From contig NZ_JAUSYH010000001.1 in NCBI RefSeq assembly GCF_030816715.1, positions 4,464,001 to 4,528,000 on the forward strand: a stretch of 64,000 nt of DNA. The letters run 5' to 3'. Below the pieces are notes generated by a model. That model worked only from the letters and a program-made list of their open reading frames with translations. It was not told where the DNA came from and searched no databases. Source of the DNA: Streptomyces achromogenes. Lineage in GTDB: Bacteria > Actinomycetota > Actinomycetes > Streptomycetales > Streptomycetaceae. Positions 1 to 8,521 of this stretch are shown here, in pieces. Positions within the stretch are counted from its first letter, which is position 1, and each line of letters begins with the position of its first letter. The position numbers and the translations under genes were made by a program.

Positions 1-309
1 GGCCTCGCCCGCGCCGGTGCCGGGCAGGTGCTTCTCCAGCGGGTCGTCGAGGCCCAGCAGTCCCTCGTCACGCAGCCGCAGTACGAGGACGGCGGTGAAG
101 GTCTTGGTGATCGAGCCGATCCGGTACTGCACGTTCTCGTCCGGTGCGTGTCCCTCGACCGAGGTCCGCGCCCCGTGCCACACGGCCCGCCCGTCCCGTA
201 CGACCGCGGCGACGAGCGACGGGGCCCGGCCTTCCGCCTGGGCCACGGCGATCCGGTGGAGCAGCGCCCGCCGGGTGCCGGCCAGCAGGCCTTCCTGAGA
301 TGTCGTCAT
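1..309 (-). CDS. Serine beta-lactamase-like hydrolase, N-terminal part (cut by window edge)
   Basis: This is the first ~103 residues of a penicillin-binding-fold serine hydrolase (beta-lactamase class C / DD-peptidase / esterase superfamily); the remainder lies off the left edge. The ATG at 309 opens the frame. The S-x-x-K nucleophile motif is visible as SITK at residues 66-69, preceded by YRIG and followed by a hydrophobic helix and GLLGLDDPL, the usual spacing in this family. No signal peptide is seen, so a cytoplasmic hydrolase is more likely than a secreted lactamase. The second catalytic motif (YxN) and the KTG-like box are not in view, so substrate cannot be inferred. Confidence 0.75.
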   Translation of the reverse strand, partial: MTTSQEGLLAGTRRALLHRIAVAQAEGRAPSLVAAVVRDGRAVWHGARTSVEGHAPDENVQYRIGSITKTFTAVLVLRLRDEGLLGLDDPLEKHLPGTGAGEA

Positions 310-629
310 GGCCTCAGTCCACCCGCCGGAACCCTCGACGTCGAGTTCATTTCATCCGGGGCTGCGGGGTCTCTCCGCTCGTGACATGTCGCTCTCGCGT
401 GACCTGGGCGTTCTTGGCCGTCTCACGGCCCTGTCGCCCATGATCAGTCCCAGTCGGCGGCATTTCCCCGCGAGGTCGAGATCGAGATCAGGCGGCTTGC
501 CCGAGTCGACCGAGTGCACCACGCTGAGCCCTCAGCACGAGGACTACCGGCGAGCCCGGATCGCGCACCGATGAGTTTCCCGCACCGGGCTGGTCCATAC
601 GCCAGGCACCCACGGACGGAAGGCCGGCC
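310..629. other. Intergenic region, divergent promoters presumed
   Basis: This 320-bp gap separates the leftward hydrolase from the rightward reductase. I see no convincing gene, RNA or repeat in it. Promoters for both genes should lie here, but no clear -35/-10 pair can be assigned by eye. Confidence 0.4.
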
Positions 630-1196
630 ATGCGGAAACTGATCTACGGCATGAACCTGACGTTGGACGGCTATATCGCCGCGGCCGGTGACGACATCGG
701 CTGGAGCGGACCGCCGAGCCACGAGCTGTTCCAGTGGTGGCTCGACCACGACCGGGAGAGCGGCCTGTCGCTGTACGGGCGCAAGCTGTGGGAGGCGATG
801 AGCTCCTATTGGCCGACCGGCGACCAGCGGCCCGACGCCACCCCGGCGGAGATCGAGTTCGCGCGGAACTGGCGGGACACGCCGAAGGTGGTGTTCTCCT
901 CGACGATCGACAAGGTCGACTGGAACACCCGCCTGGTCACCGGCGACGCGATCGCCGAGATCACCCGGCTCAAGGCCGAGGACGGCGGCCCCATGAACAT
1001 CGGCGGCGCAACGCTCGCCGGGGCGGCCATGCGTGCCGGGCTGATCGACGAATACGCGATCGTCACCCATCCGGTCCTGGTGGGCGACGGCACGCCGTTC
1101 TTCACCGCGCTGGACAGCTGGGTGAACCTGAACCTGGTGGAGACGCGGACGCTTCCCGGCGGCGTGGTCCTGACCAGGTACGAGACGAGGCGCTGA
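630..1196 (+). CDS. Dihydrofolate reductase-fold family protein (RibD C-terminal domain)
   Basis: The 188-residue protein starts MRKLIYGMNLTLDGYIA, the typical first strand and active-site loop of the RibD C-terminal/DHFR-like family. Around residues 116-130 it has a GGPMNIGGATLAG stretch that matches the NADPH-binding GG loop, and it ends with the family-typical hydrophobic strand and VVLTRYETRR. Length is normal for a stand-alone member. A purine-rich GGACGGAAGG lies just before the ATG. Such proteins are NAD(P)H-dependent reductases of unknown substrate, not the essential folA enzyme. It appears to be monocistronic and is not part of the conserved origin block. Confidence 0.85.
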   Translation: MRKLIYGMNLTLDGYIAAAGDDIGWSGPPSHELFQWWLDHDRESGLSLYGRKLWEAMSSYWPTGDQRPDATPAEIEFARNWRDTPKVVFSSTIDKVDWNTRLVTGDAIAEITRLKAEDGGPMNIGGATLAGAAMRAGLIDEYAIVTHPVLVGDGTPFFTALDSWVNLNLVETRTLPGGVVLTRYETRR

Positions 1197-1309
1197 ACAG
1201 CAGCACCCACGCGCTGGGCTCACGGTGACGCCGTAAACGACATCGGTCGGTACGACACGGCCCATGAGACGACGGACATCAGCCGCGAGATCCTGCACCA
1301 CAGCGCGGG

Positions 1310-2788
1310 TCAGGTCTGGGCCATGTCCACGAACCGGGAGTAGTGGCCCTGGAAGGCGACCGTGATCGTGGCCGTCGGGCCGTTACGGTGCTTGCCCACG
1401 ATGATGTCGGCCTCACCCGCGCGCGGGGACTCCTTCTCGTACGCGTCCTCGCGGTGCAGCAGGATCACCATGTCGGCGTCCTGCTCGATGGAGCCGGACT
1501 CACGCAGGTCGGACACCATCGGCTTCTTGTCCGTGCGCTGCTCCGGGCCACGGTTGAGCTGCGAGAGCGCGATCACCGGCACCTCCAGCTCCTTGGCCAG
1601 CAGCTTGAGGTTACGGGACATGTCCGAGACCTCCTGCTGACGGCTCTCGGAGCGCTTGGAGCCACCCGCCTGCATCAGCTGCAGATAGTCGATGATCACT
1701 AGCTTGATGTCGCTGCGCTGCTTCAGCCGACGGCACTTGGCGCGGATCTCCATCATCGACAGGTTGGGGGAGTCGTCGATGTAGAGCGGCGCGGAGGAGA
1801 CCTCGGGCATGCGGCGGGCCAGCCGGGTCCAGTCGTCGTCGGTCATGGTGCCGGAGCGCATGTGGTGCAGGGCGACGCGGGCCTCGGCGGACAGCAGACG
1901 CATCGCGATCTCGTTGCGGCCCATTTCGAGGGAGAAGATGACGCTCGGCAGGTTGTGCTTGATCGACGCCGCTCGCGCGAAGTCCAGCGCCAGCGTGGAC
2001 TTTCCCATGGCGGGACGGGCCGCGATGACGATCATCTGGCCCGGGTGCAGGCCGTTGGTGAGCGAGTCGAGGTCCGTGAACCCGGTGGGCACGCCTGTCA
2101 TCTCACCGCTGCGCGAGCCGATCGCCTCGATCTCGTCGAGAGCGCCCTCCATGATGTCGCCGAGGGGCAGGTAGTCCTCACTGGTGCGCTGCTCGGTGAC
2201 GGCGTAGATCTCCGCCTGGGCCCGGTTGACGATCTCGTCGACGTCGTCGTCGGCCGCGTATCCCATCTGGGTGATGCGGGTGCCTGCCTCGACCAGGCGG
2301 CGCAGTACCGCCCGCTCGTGGACGATCTCCGCGTAGTACTCGGCGTTGGCGGCCGTCGGCACCGTCTGGACGAGGGTGTGCAGATAGGAGGCCCCGCCGA
2401 CCTTGTTGATCTCGCCGCGTTTGGTCAGCTCGGCCGCAATGGTGATCGGGTCGGCCGGCTCGCCCTTGGCGTAGACGTCGAGAATCGCCTGGTAGATCGT
2501 CTCGTGGGCCGGCTTGTAGAAGTCATGGCCCTTGAGGACCTCCACCACGTCCGCGATGGCGTCCTTCGACAGGAGCATGCCGCCGAGGACGGACTGCTCG
2601 GCGTCGAGGTCCTGCGGCGGCACCCGCTCGAAAGGCGTCCCGCCGCCTTCCCAGTCGCCGCTGTCCCGGCCCCGCTCGTGCTGCTCCTCGCGTCCACGGC
2701 CTCCGTCCCCTCGTCGGCGGGAGGCGGGCAGACGATCACTGGGACCGCTGTCGGCCCACGGGTCGTCCAAGGGCTCGGAAATGCTCAC
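1310..2788 (-). CDS. dnaB: Replicative DNA helicase DnaB
   Basis: Hexameric 5'-3' helicase that unwinds the fork. The 492-residue protein has a Streptomyces-type charged, glycine-rich N-terminal extension (about residues 1-55), then the DnaB N-terminal collar domain (DLDAEQSVLGGMLLSKDAI onward) and a RecA-like motor with Walker A ARPAMGKST near 257-265, Walker B as LVIIDYLQLM and an arginine-finger region near the C-terminus. No intein interrupts it. The GTG start at 2788 is preceded by a strong GGAGGAGG ribosome binding site. DnaA-box-like sites lie upstream, and the presumed helicase-loading factor DciA is encoded at 43,646. Confidence 0.97.
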   Translation of the reverse strand: MSISEPLDDPWADSGPSDRLPASRRRGDGGRGREEQHERGRDSGDWEGGGTPFERVPPQDLDAEQSVLGGMLLSKDAIADVVEVLKGHDFYKPAHETIYQAILDVYAKGEPADPITIAAELTKRGEINKVGGASYLHTLVQTVPTAANAEYYAEIVHERAVLRRLVEAGTRITQMGYAADDDVDEIVNRAQAEIYAVTEQRTSEDYLPLGDIMEGALDEIEAIGSRSGEMTGVPTGFTDLDSLTNGLHPGQMIVIAARPAMGKSTLALDFARAASIKHNLPSVIFSLEMGRNEIAMRLLSAEARVALHHMRSGTMTDDDWTRLARRMPEVSSAPLYIDDSPNLSMMEIRAKCRRLKQRSDIKLVIIDYLQLMQAGGSKRSESRQQEVSDMSRNLKLLAKELEVPVIALSQLNRGPEQRTDKKPMVSDLRESGSIEQDADMVILLHREDAYEKESPRAGEADIIVGKHRNGPTATITVAFQGHYSRFVDMAQT

Positions 2789-2968
2789 CGAGCCACCTCC
2801 TCCCGTCCGCCGAGCGGACCTCGCCGTGCATCTGTTCTACGGCACGACACTGACAATTGAGAGGCCCAACTCCGGTTGTGGTGCGTCGGTTTTGTGAGCT
2901 TTCATCGGCCGACGGACGGAGCGGGCGCCGGACCACGGTAGGCCCGCGGGCACCGTCAGCCAATCTGG

Positions 2969-3231
2969 TTATCCACAGGCCATGTGGACGACGGCCCTGA
3001 TGCTGTGGAGAACCCCGCCAAACCTGTGCACGACCCGGTGGACAGGCCTGTGAACAAGCCCTCGATTTTTCTCGGCCAACACCCCTGGCCTGCGCTTTCC
3101 CCGTCCACGGGCTGTGCAGAAGAAAAAGTTGCCCGGTCGGACCAAGATCCCTTCGAACGGCGCGCGAGAAGGAGCGGAACACAACGCCGAGTAAGGGTCA
3201 CTGAACAATTGCATCTCTTACCTGTGGACGA
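2969..3231. promoter_or_regulatory. DnaA-box-like sites between dnaB and the MATE gene
   Basis: The 451-bp gap between the divergent dnaB and MATE genes contains an exact TTATCCACA at 2969-2977 (plus strand) and two one-mismatch boxes on the minus strand, TGTGGACGA at 2983-2991 and 3223-3231. Several looser CTGTGGA/CTGTGCA elements lie between them. The position upstream of dnaB suggests DnaA-dependent control of helicase expression, but that is inference. Confidence 0.5.
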
Positions 3232-3245
3232 TTAGATTAGTGCTC

Positions 3246-4584
3246 ATGACACAGGCTCCCGCGCCCGCCAAGGCCCCCCGGCGCCGACACGATCGCGAGA
3301 TCCTCGCACTGGCCGTGCCGGCGTTCGGCGCACTCGTCGCCGAGCCGCTCTTCGTCATGGCCGACAGCGCGATCGTCGGCCATCTCGGCACCGCCCAACT
3401 GGCCGGGCTCGGCATCGCCTCCGCCCTCCTGACGACCGCCGTCAGCGTCTTCGTCTTCCTCGCCTACGCCACCACCGCAGCCGTTGCCCCGCCGCGTCGG
3501 CTCCGGCGACCTTCCGGCTGCCATCCGGCAGGGCATGGACGGCATCTGGCTGGCGCTGCTGCTGGGCGCCGCCGTGATCATCGCCGTCCTTCCCGGCGCC
3601 CCGTCTCTCGTTGACCTCTTCGGCGCATCAGACACGGCCGCGCCATACGCCACGACCTATCTGCGCATCTCGGCCCTCGGCATCCCGGCCATGCTCGTCG
3701 TCCTGGCGGCGACCGGAGTTCTGCGCGGACTCCAGGACACGAGGACACCCCTCTACGTCGCCGTCGGCGGATTCATCGCCAACGGCGCACTGAACGCCGC
3801 ACTCGTCTATGGTGCGGATCTCGGCATCGCAGGATCCGCCTGGGGCACCGTCATCGCCCAGTGGGCCATGGCCGTGGTCTATCTCGCGGTGGTGGTCCGG
3901 GGAGCCCGCCGTCACGGTGCGTCACTGCGGCCTGATGCCGTCGGCATCAGGGCGTCGGCCCAGGCCGGGGCCCCCCTGCTGGTCCGCACGCTGTCCCTGC
4001 GAGCGATTCTGATGATCGCCACCGCCGTGGCCGCCCGTCTCGGGGACGACGACATCGCAGCCCATCAGATCGCTCTGGGGCTGTGGAGCCTGCTCGCTTT
4101 CGCCCTCGATGCCATCGCCATCGCCGGCCAAGCCATCATCGGGCGGTACCTGGGGGCCGATGACGCCCAGGGCGCGCGGGATGTCTGCCGTCGTATGGTC
4201 GAGTGGGGCATCGCCGTGGGTGTGGCCCTCGGCCTGCTGGTCGTCGTCGCCCGGCCGCTGTTCCTGCCACTGTTCACCAGCGACCAGGCGGTGAAGGACG
4301 CCGCGTTGCCCGCTCTGCTCCTGGTGGCGCTCTCCCAGCCCCTCTGCGGCATCGTCTTCGTACTGGACGGTGTGCTGATGGGTGCGGGAGACGGCCCCTA
4401 TCTGGCTTGGGCGATGGTGGCCACGCTGGCCGTCTTCACTCCCGTGGCACTGCTGGTTCCGGTCCTCGGCGGCGGCCTGACCGCGGTATGGGGAGCGATG
4501 ACGTTGATGATGACCGTGCGGATGGTCACCCTCTGGCTGCGGGCCCGCTCGGGGCGCTGGGTCATCACTGGTGCGGCCCGTTGA
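3246..4584 (+). pseudogene. MATE-family multidrug/Na+ efflux transporter, interrupted by a 1-base frameshift
   Basis: The two halves form one MATE (DinF/NorM-type) transporter of about 445 residues. The 5' frame starts at ATG 3246 (GTG 3240 is an alternative) and gives the conserved first helices EILALAVPAFGALVAEPLFVMADSAIVG. The 3' frame continues with RRVGSGDLPAAIRQG and ten or so further membrane segments. The frames join if one C in the run at 3487-3490 is removed, restoring AVARRVGSGDL. Everything else is intact, so either the gene was inactivated very recently or the extra C is a sequencing error. The family exports cationic drugs in exchange for Na+ or H+; substrate here is unknown. 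Confidence 0.85.
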
Positions 4585-4586
4585 CT

Positions 4587-4600
4587 GTTTGACGTGAAAC
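4587..4600. other. Degenerate parS-like site
   Basis: GTTTGACGTGAAAC differs from the parS consensus at one base (C to G at position 5). It sits 33 bp from the exact site at 4620-4633 in the gap between the MATE gene and rplI, so it may be a decayed or weak partner of that site. Confidence 0.45.
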
Positions 4601-4619
4601 CGCGGGTCGCCCGGTCGGC

Positions 4620-4633
4620 GTTTCACGTGAAAC
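4620..4633. other. parS centromere site
   Basis: Exact 14-bp palindrome GTTTCACGTGAAAC, the Streptomyces ParB binding site. It is intergenic, between the convergent MATE and rplI genes, and is the leftmost exact site in the window. Confidence 0.9.
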
Positions 4634-4644
4634 AGGCAAGCGGA

Positions 4645-4674
4645 AGGGGCCGCACCCCTATGGGTACGGCCCCT
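4645..4674 (-). terminator. Rho-independent terminator of the rpsF-rplI operon
   Basis: Stem AGGGGCCG/CGGCCCCT extended by ACCC/GGGT across one C-A mismatch, lying about 50 bp past the rplI stop. It is GC-rich without a clear U-tract, as is usual in Streptomyces. Confidence 0.7.
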
Positions 4675-4725
4675 CCTCAGCTCTCAAGCCGATTCCCGGC
4701 TCTGCGAGCCGGGCGAGCGCAGCGA

Positions 4726-5172
4726 TCAGGCCGCGACGACCTCGATGTTGACCTTGGCGGCAACCTCGGGGTGCAGACGCACGGAAGTCTCGTGAGCGCC
4801 CAGGGTCTTGATCGGCGAGCCGAGCTCGATGCGGCGCTTGTCGACCTCGGGGCCACCGGAAGCCTTGATCGCCGAGGCGACGTCGGCCGGGGTGACGGAA
4901 CCGAAGAGACGACCGGCGTCGCCGGAGCGGACGGCCAGACGAACCCTGACGCCCTCGAGCTGGGCCTTCACAGCGTTGGCCTGCTCGATGGTCTGGATCT
5001 CGTGGATCTTGCGAGCGCGACGGATCTGCTCGACGTCCTTCTCGCCACCCTTGGTCCAACGGATCGCGAAGTTCCGCGGGATCAGGTAGTTGCGAGCGTA
5101 GCCGTCCTTGACGTCGACGACGTCACCCGCGGCGCCGAGGCCGGAGACCTCGTGAGTGAGGATGATCTTCAT
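4726..5172 (-). CDS. rplI: 50S ribosomal protein L9
   Basis: The 148-residue protein starts MKIILTHEVSGLGAAGDVVDVKDGYARNYL in native form, the hallmark N-terminal RNA-binding domain of L9, followed by the long connecting helix (about residues 45-75) and a C-terminal domain ending VNIEVVAA. L9 binds 23S rRNA at the base of the L1 stalk. It is the last gene of the leftward rpsF-ssb-rpsR-rplI operon and begins 18 bp after the rpsR stop. Confidence 0.97.
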   Translation of the reverse strand: MKIILTHEVSGLGAAGDVVDVKDGYARNYLIPRNFAIRWTKGGEKDVEQIRRARKIHEIQTIEQANAVKAQLEGVRVRLAVRSGDAGRLFGSVTPADVASAIKASGGPEVDKRRIELGSPIKTLGAHETSVRLHPEVAAKVNIEVVAA

Positions 5173-5190
5173 TTGTCGGTCACCCTTCCC

Positions 5191-5427
5191 TTATCGCGCC
5201 TGGGCGGTGTAGGGCAGCAGCGCCATCTCACGGCTGTTCTTGACGGCCGTGGCGACGTCACGCTGGTGCTGCGTGCAGTTGCCGGTCACGCGGCGGGCAC
5301 GGATCTTGCCGCGGTCGGAAATGAACTTCCGCAGCATGTTCGTGTCCTTGTAGTCCACGTACGTGACCTTGTCCTTGCAAAAAGCGCAGACCTTCTTCTT
5401 AGGCTTGCGCACAGGCGGCTTCGCCAT
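5191..5427 (-). CDS. rpsR: 30S ribosomal protein S18 (zinc-motif form)
   Basis: The 78-residue protein MAKPPVRKPKKKVCAFCKDK is typical S18. It retains the CxxC pair (residues 14 and 17) plus a later cysteine in GNCTQH, the C+ zinc-ribbon paralogue form. Streptomyces often carry a second, zinc-independent copy elsewhere under Zur control; none is in this window. It sits between ssb and rplI in one operon and has a good ribosome binding site (AGGAGAAAC) before the ATG. Confidence 0.96.
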   Translation of the reverse strand: MAKPPVRKPKKKVCAFCKDKVTYVDYKDTNMLRKFISDRGKIRARRVTGNCTQHQRDVATAVKNSREMALLPYTAQAR

Positions 5428-5509
5428 GGTGTTTCTCCTGTGTGATCAAGAAGTGGGGATACGACCCGCCTTCGACCCGGTCGGGCCCGGACAAGCCGGG
5501 CCCGAAGGC

Positions 5510-6118
5510 CTAGAAGGGGGGTTCGTCCGAGTAGCCGCCGCCGCTGGCACCGCCGGAGTTGCCACCCCAGCCGCCGCCACCGCCACCGCTGCCGCCCTGC
5601 TGGCCGCCGGCGGGAGCGCCGGTCGCCCAGGGGTCGTCGGCCGGAGCGCCGCCGCCCTGCTGGCCGCCGCCGGAGTTGCCACCCCAGCCGCCGCCACCCT
5701 GGCCGCCACCGCCACCGCCGCCGTAACCACCCTGGCCACCCTGGCCACTGCGGCCGGAGGCCTTGGTGACCTTGGCCGTGGCACTGCGCAGGCTGGCGCC
5801 GACTTCCTCGACGTCCAGCTCGTAGACCGTGCGCTTGACGCCCTCACGGTCCTCGTAGGACCGCTGCTTCAGCCGGCCCTGCACGATGACGCGCATGCCT
5901 CGCTGGAGCGACTCCGCGACGTTCTCCGCCGCCTGACGCCAGACCGAGCAGGTCAGGAACAGGCTCTCGCCGTCCTTCCACTCGTTCGTCTGGCGGTCGA
6001 AGGTGCGGGGAGTGGACGCGACACGGAACTTCGCGACCGCCGCACCGGAGGGGGTGAAGCGCAGCTCGGGGTCGTCGACAAGATTGCCGACGACCGTGAT
6101 GACGGTCTCGCCTGCCAT
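5510..6118 (-). CDS. ssb: Single-stranded DNA-binding protein
   Basis: The 202-residue protein has an N-terminal OB fold (residues 1-110: MAGETVITVVGNLVDDPELRFTPSG, with conserved W and aromatic positions), then a glycine-rich linker with GGGGWGGNSGG-type repeats and the acidic tail SDEPPF, which recruits replication and repair partners. Its place between rpsF and rpsR marks it as SsbA, the essential replicative protein, rather than the shorter accessory paralogue. The coding sequence of the tail is made of near-repetitive CCGCCGCCACC units, which makes it prone to slippage. Confidence 0.96.
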   Translation of the reverse strand: MAGETVITVVGNLVDDPELRFTPSGAAVAKFRVASTPRTFDRQTNEWKDGESLFLTCSVWRQAAENVAESLQRGMRVIVQGRLKQRSYEDREGVKRTVYELDVEEVGASLRSATAKVTKASGRSGQGGQGGYGGGGGGGQGGGGWGGNSGGGQQGGGAPADDPWATGAPAGGQQGGSGGGGGGWGGNSGGASGGGYSDEPPF

Positions 6119-6194
6119 GGGGGAACCTCTCGGCGGGTTTGCTGCTGGCTGCTGGTGCTGCTACTCGGAATCCCGAGATCAGCTGAGCGTGAGC

Positions 6195-6485
6195 TCAGTG
6201 GGTCTCGGGGCGGAGGACCTTGGTCCGGAGGACCGACTCGTTCAGGTTCATCTGGCGGTCGAGCTCCTTGACGACCGCAGGCTCGGCCTGCAGGTCGATG
6301 ACCGAGTAGATGCCCTCGGGCTTCTTCTTGATCTCGTACGAGAGACGACGACGGCCCCAGGTGTCGACCTTCTCGACCTTTCCGTTGCCCTCACGGACGA
6401 CGGAGAGGAAGTTCTCGATCAGCGGGGAGACAGCGCGCTCCTCGAGATCGGGGTCGAGGATGACCATCACCTCGTAGTGACGCAT
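6195..6485 (-). CDS. rpsF: 30S ribosomal protein S6
   Basis: The 96-residue protein [27 protein letters not shown] is canonical S6 and ends [10 protein letters not shown]. The ATG at 6485 has a perfect AAGGAGGTGGG ribosome binding site seven bases upstream. A longer in-frame extension upstream has no family similarity and is rejected. S6 pairs with S18 on the small-subunit platform, and their genes flank ssb in this operon, of which rpsF is the first gene. Confidence 0.97.
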
Positions 6486-6772
6486 GTGGAACCCACCTCC
6501 TTTGGACTCAGCGGCCACGGTCGATCCGTGGCAGGAGGGTTGTGATGCGTTCGCAACGGTATCGGCCGCCACTGACAATCGGGGGTCGGCTGGCGACATC
6601 CTCGATCTGAGCTGGGCGGACTCCCTGGCATGGCCTGGGCAGACACCGGTGCAGAGGGTACAGAGTACCTGCACACACGCTTCCGGTTGAAATCCGGCGT
6701 GGGGGACCGTCAATCTGTACACGTCGGGTGTGTATGGCGCTACGATGCGCCGCCTTCCGCAGGAGGTGCCGT

Positions 6773-7084
6773 ATGGCACAGGCATTGCGACCCAATACCG
6801 CCGGATCTCTCTTCGCCACCGACGACAGACCCCATCCGCTCCAGGACGCGCTGCTCGCGGTGACGCTGGTGCTCGGACTGACGGCCTTCATCACGTCGTT
6901 CTTCCACAGCCTGCATCTGCTCAGCTCCTGGACCGGCCTGGTCGGGATCCTGACGGGCGCGTACGGGCAGTGGGTCTCCGAGACCACCCGTGAACGCTTC
7001 GGTCTGATCCTGGGGCTAGGCGCCGCGGGCTTCGGCTTCTTCATCGGCATGGCGCACGGCGGACTCTTCGGCGGACTCTGGTGA
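6773..7084 (+). CDS. Small polytopic membrane protein, unknown function
   Basis: The predicted 103-residue protein has three hydrophobic segments (roughly residues 25-45, 52-68 and 76-100) and a histidine/leucine-rich loop [14 protein letters not shown]. The C-terminus is glycine- and phenylalanine-rich ([16 protein letters not shown]). The ATG at 6773 follows an AGGAGGTG ribosome binding site. It is divergent from rpsF and is conserved in this place in Streptomyces as far as I recall. I do not recognise a functional family. Confidence 0.75.
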
Positions 7085-7166
7085 CCCGGCCGGCGCCGCC
7101 GGCCGCGGCGCCCCGGGTCTCCCGCGTCCCGTAGGACACCCGGAACACCCACGAACCCAGACGGAA

Positions 7167-7193
7167 CGCCCCGGCCGCGCACGGGCCGGGGCG
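7167..7193 (+). terminator. Terminator hairpin after the small membrane protein
   Basis: Stem CGCCCCGGCC paired with GGCCGGGGCG around a 7-base loop, about 85 bp past the stop at 7084 and ahead of femX. Confidence 0.65.
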
Positions 7194-7300
7194 CAGGTTC
7201 CCTACGCCCAGTCAGGCCGCTCGAAAGGCGCAGTAGGCTTCGGCGCGAGAGCCGGAGCCCCTGAACCCATGGGGACACACCAGCCCGAGGAGCGCCCCGA

Positions 7301-8422
7301 ATGAGCCTGACCCTGAGGACGATCAGCCGCGAGCAGCATCTGGCATACATCCAGAGCCTGCCGTCGGCGAGCCACATGCAGGTTCCGGCCTGGGCCGACG
7401 TCAAGGCCGAGTGGCGGTCGGAGAGCCTCGGCTGGTTCGACGAGCGGACCGGGGAACTGGTCGGCGCGGGTCTCGTCCTCTACCGCCAGCTGCCCAAGAT
7501 CAAGCGCTACCTCGCCTATCTGCCCGAGGGCCCGGTCATCAACTGGTACGCGCCGAATCTCACCGAGTGGCTGGAACCGATGCTGGCGCACCTCAAGCAG
7601 CAGGGCGCGTTCTCGGTGAAGATGGGTCCGCCGGTGATCATCCGCCGCTGGGAGGCCACCTCCATCAAGGCCGGCATCCAGAGCCCGGACGTGAAGCGGC
7701 TGCGCGACATCGAGGCCGATTTCATCGAGCCGCGCGCCTTCGAGGTGGCCGACAAACTGCGCCGCATGGGCTGGCAGCAGGGAGAGGACGGCGGAGCCGG
7801 CTTCGGCGACGTCCAGCCGCGCTACGTCTACCAGGTGCCGCTGGCGAACCGTTCCCTTGAAGAGGTCCACAAGAACTTCAACCAGCTGTGGCGCCGCAAC
7901 ATCAAGAAGGCCGAGAAGGCCGGCGTCGAGGTCGTCCAGGGTGGCTACCACGACCTCGAGGAATGGCAGCGGCTGTACGAGATCACGGCCGTGCGCGACC
8001 ACTTCCGGCCGCGCCCGCTGTCGTACTTCCAGCGCATGTGGACGGCCCTCAACTCCGAGGACCCCAACCGGATGCGGCTGTACTTCGCCCGCCACAACGG
8101 CGTGAACCTCTCGGCGGCCACCATGCTGATCGTCGGCGGACACGTCTGGTACTCCTACGGCGCCTCCGACAACATCGGCCGTGAGTTCCGTCCGTCGAAC
8201 GCCATGCAGTGGCGCATGCTGCGCGACGCCTACGCGCTCGGCGCCACCGTCTACGACCTGCGGGGCATCTCCGACTCGCTGGACGAGACCGACCACCTCT
8301 TCGGCCTGATCCAGTTCAAGGTCGGTACGGGCGGCCAGGCCGCCGAGTACCTCGGTGAGTGGGACTTCCCGCTGAACAAGCTGCTCCACAAGGCGCTCGA
8401 CATCTACATGTCGCGCCGCTGA
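7301..8422 (+). CDS. femX: FemX-type aminoacyltransferase (peptidoglycan cross-bridge)
   Basis: A 373-residue FemAB/FemX-family GNAT-fold enzyme. It uses aminoacyl-tRNA to add the first glycine of the cross-bridge to the lysine-like (LL-DAP) residue of lipid II at the inner membrane face. Visible features are the two repeated acyltransferase-like domains, the motif LWRRNIKKAEKAGVEV near residue 195 and the C-terminal YDLRGISDSLDETDHLFGLIQFKVGTGG typical of the family. It lacks the coiled-coil insertion of staphylococcal FemA. An 'alanine racemase-like' gene follows 99 bp downstream in the same direction. Activity is inferred from the family and from the known essential Streptomyces orthologue. 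Confidence 0.9.
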   Translation: MSLTLRTISREQHLAYIQSLPSASHMQVPAWADVKAEWRSESLGWFDERTGELVGAGLVLYRQLPKIKRYLAYLPEGPVINWYAPNLTEWLEPMLAHLKQQGAFSVKMGPPVIIRRWEATSIKAGIQSPDVKRLRDIEADFIEPRAFEVADKLRRMGWQQGEDGGAGFGDVQPRYVYQVPLANRSLEEVHKNFNQLWRRNIKKAEKAGVEVVQGGYHDLEEWQRLYEITAVRDHFRPRPLSYFQRMWTALNSEDPNRMRLYFARHNGVNLSAATMLIVGGHVWYSYGASDNIGREFRPSNAMQWRMLRDAYALGATVYDLRGISDSLDETDHLFGLIQFKVGTGGQAAEYLGEWDFPLNKLLHKALDIYMSRR

Positions 8423-8521
8423 CGTCAGTCACGTTCAGTGCTTGCATGTCTCTGACACCTCCGACATCTCTGACGCACCTCCCCCACAACCGCAGCCACG
8501 AGAAAGGTCCCAGGTCCGGCC

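Noticed and set aside
444..1301. A 285-codon minus-strand frame across the reductase gene
   Set aside because: It is antisense to a well-supported DHFR-fold gene and shows no family similarity.
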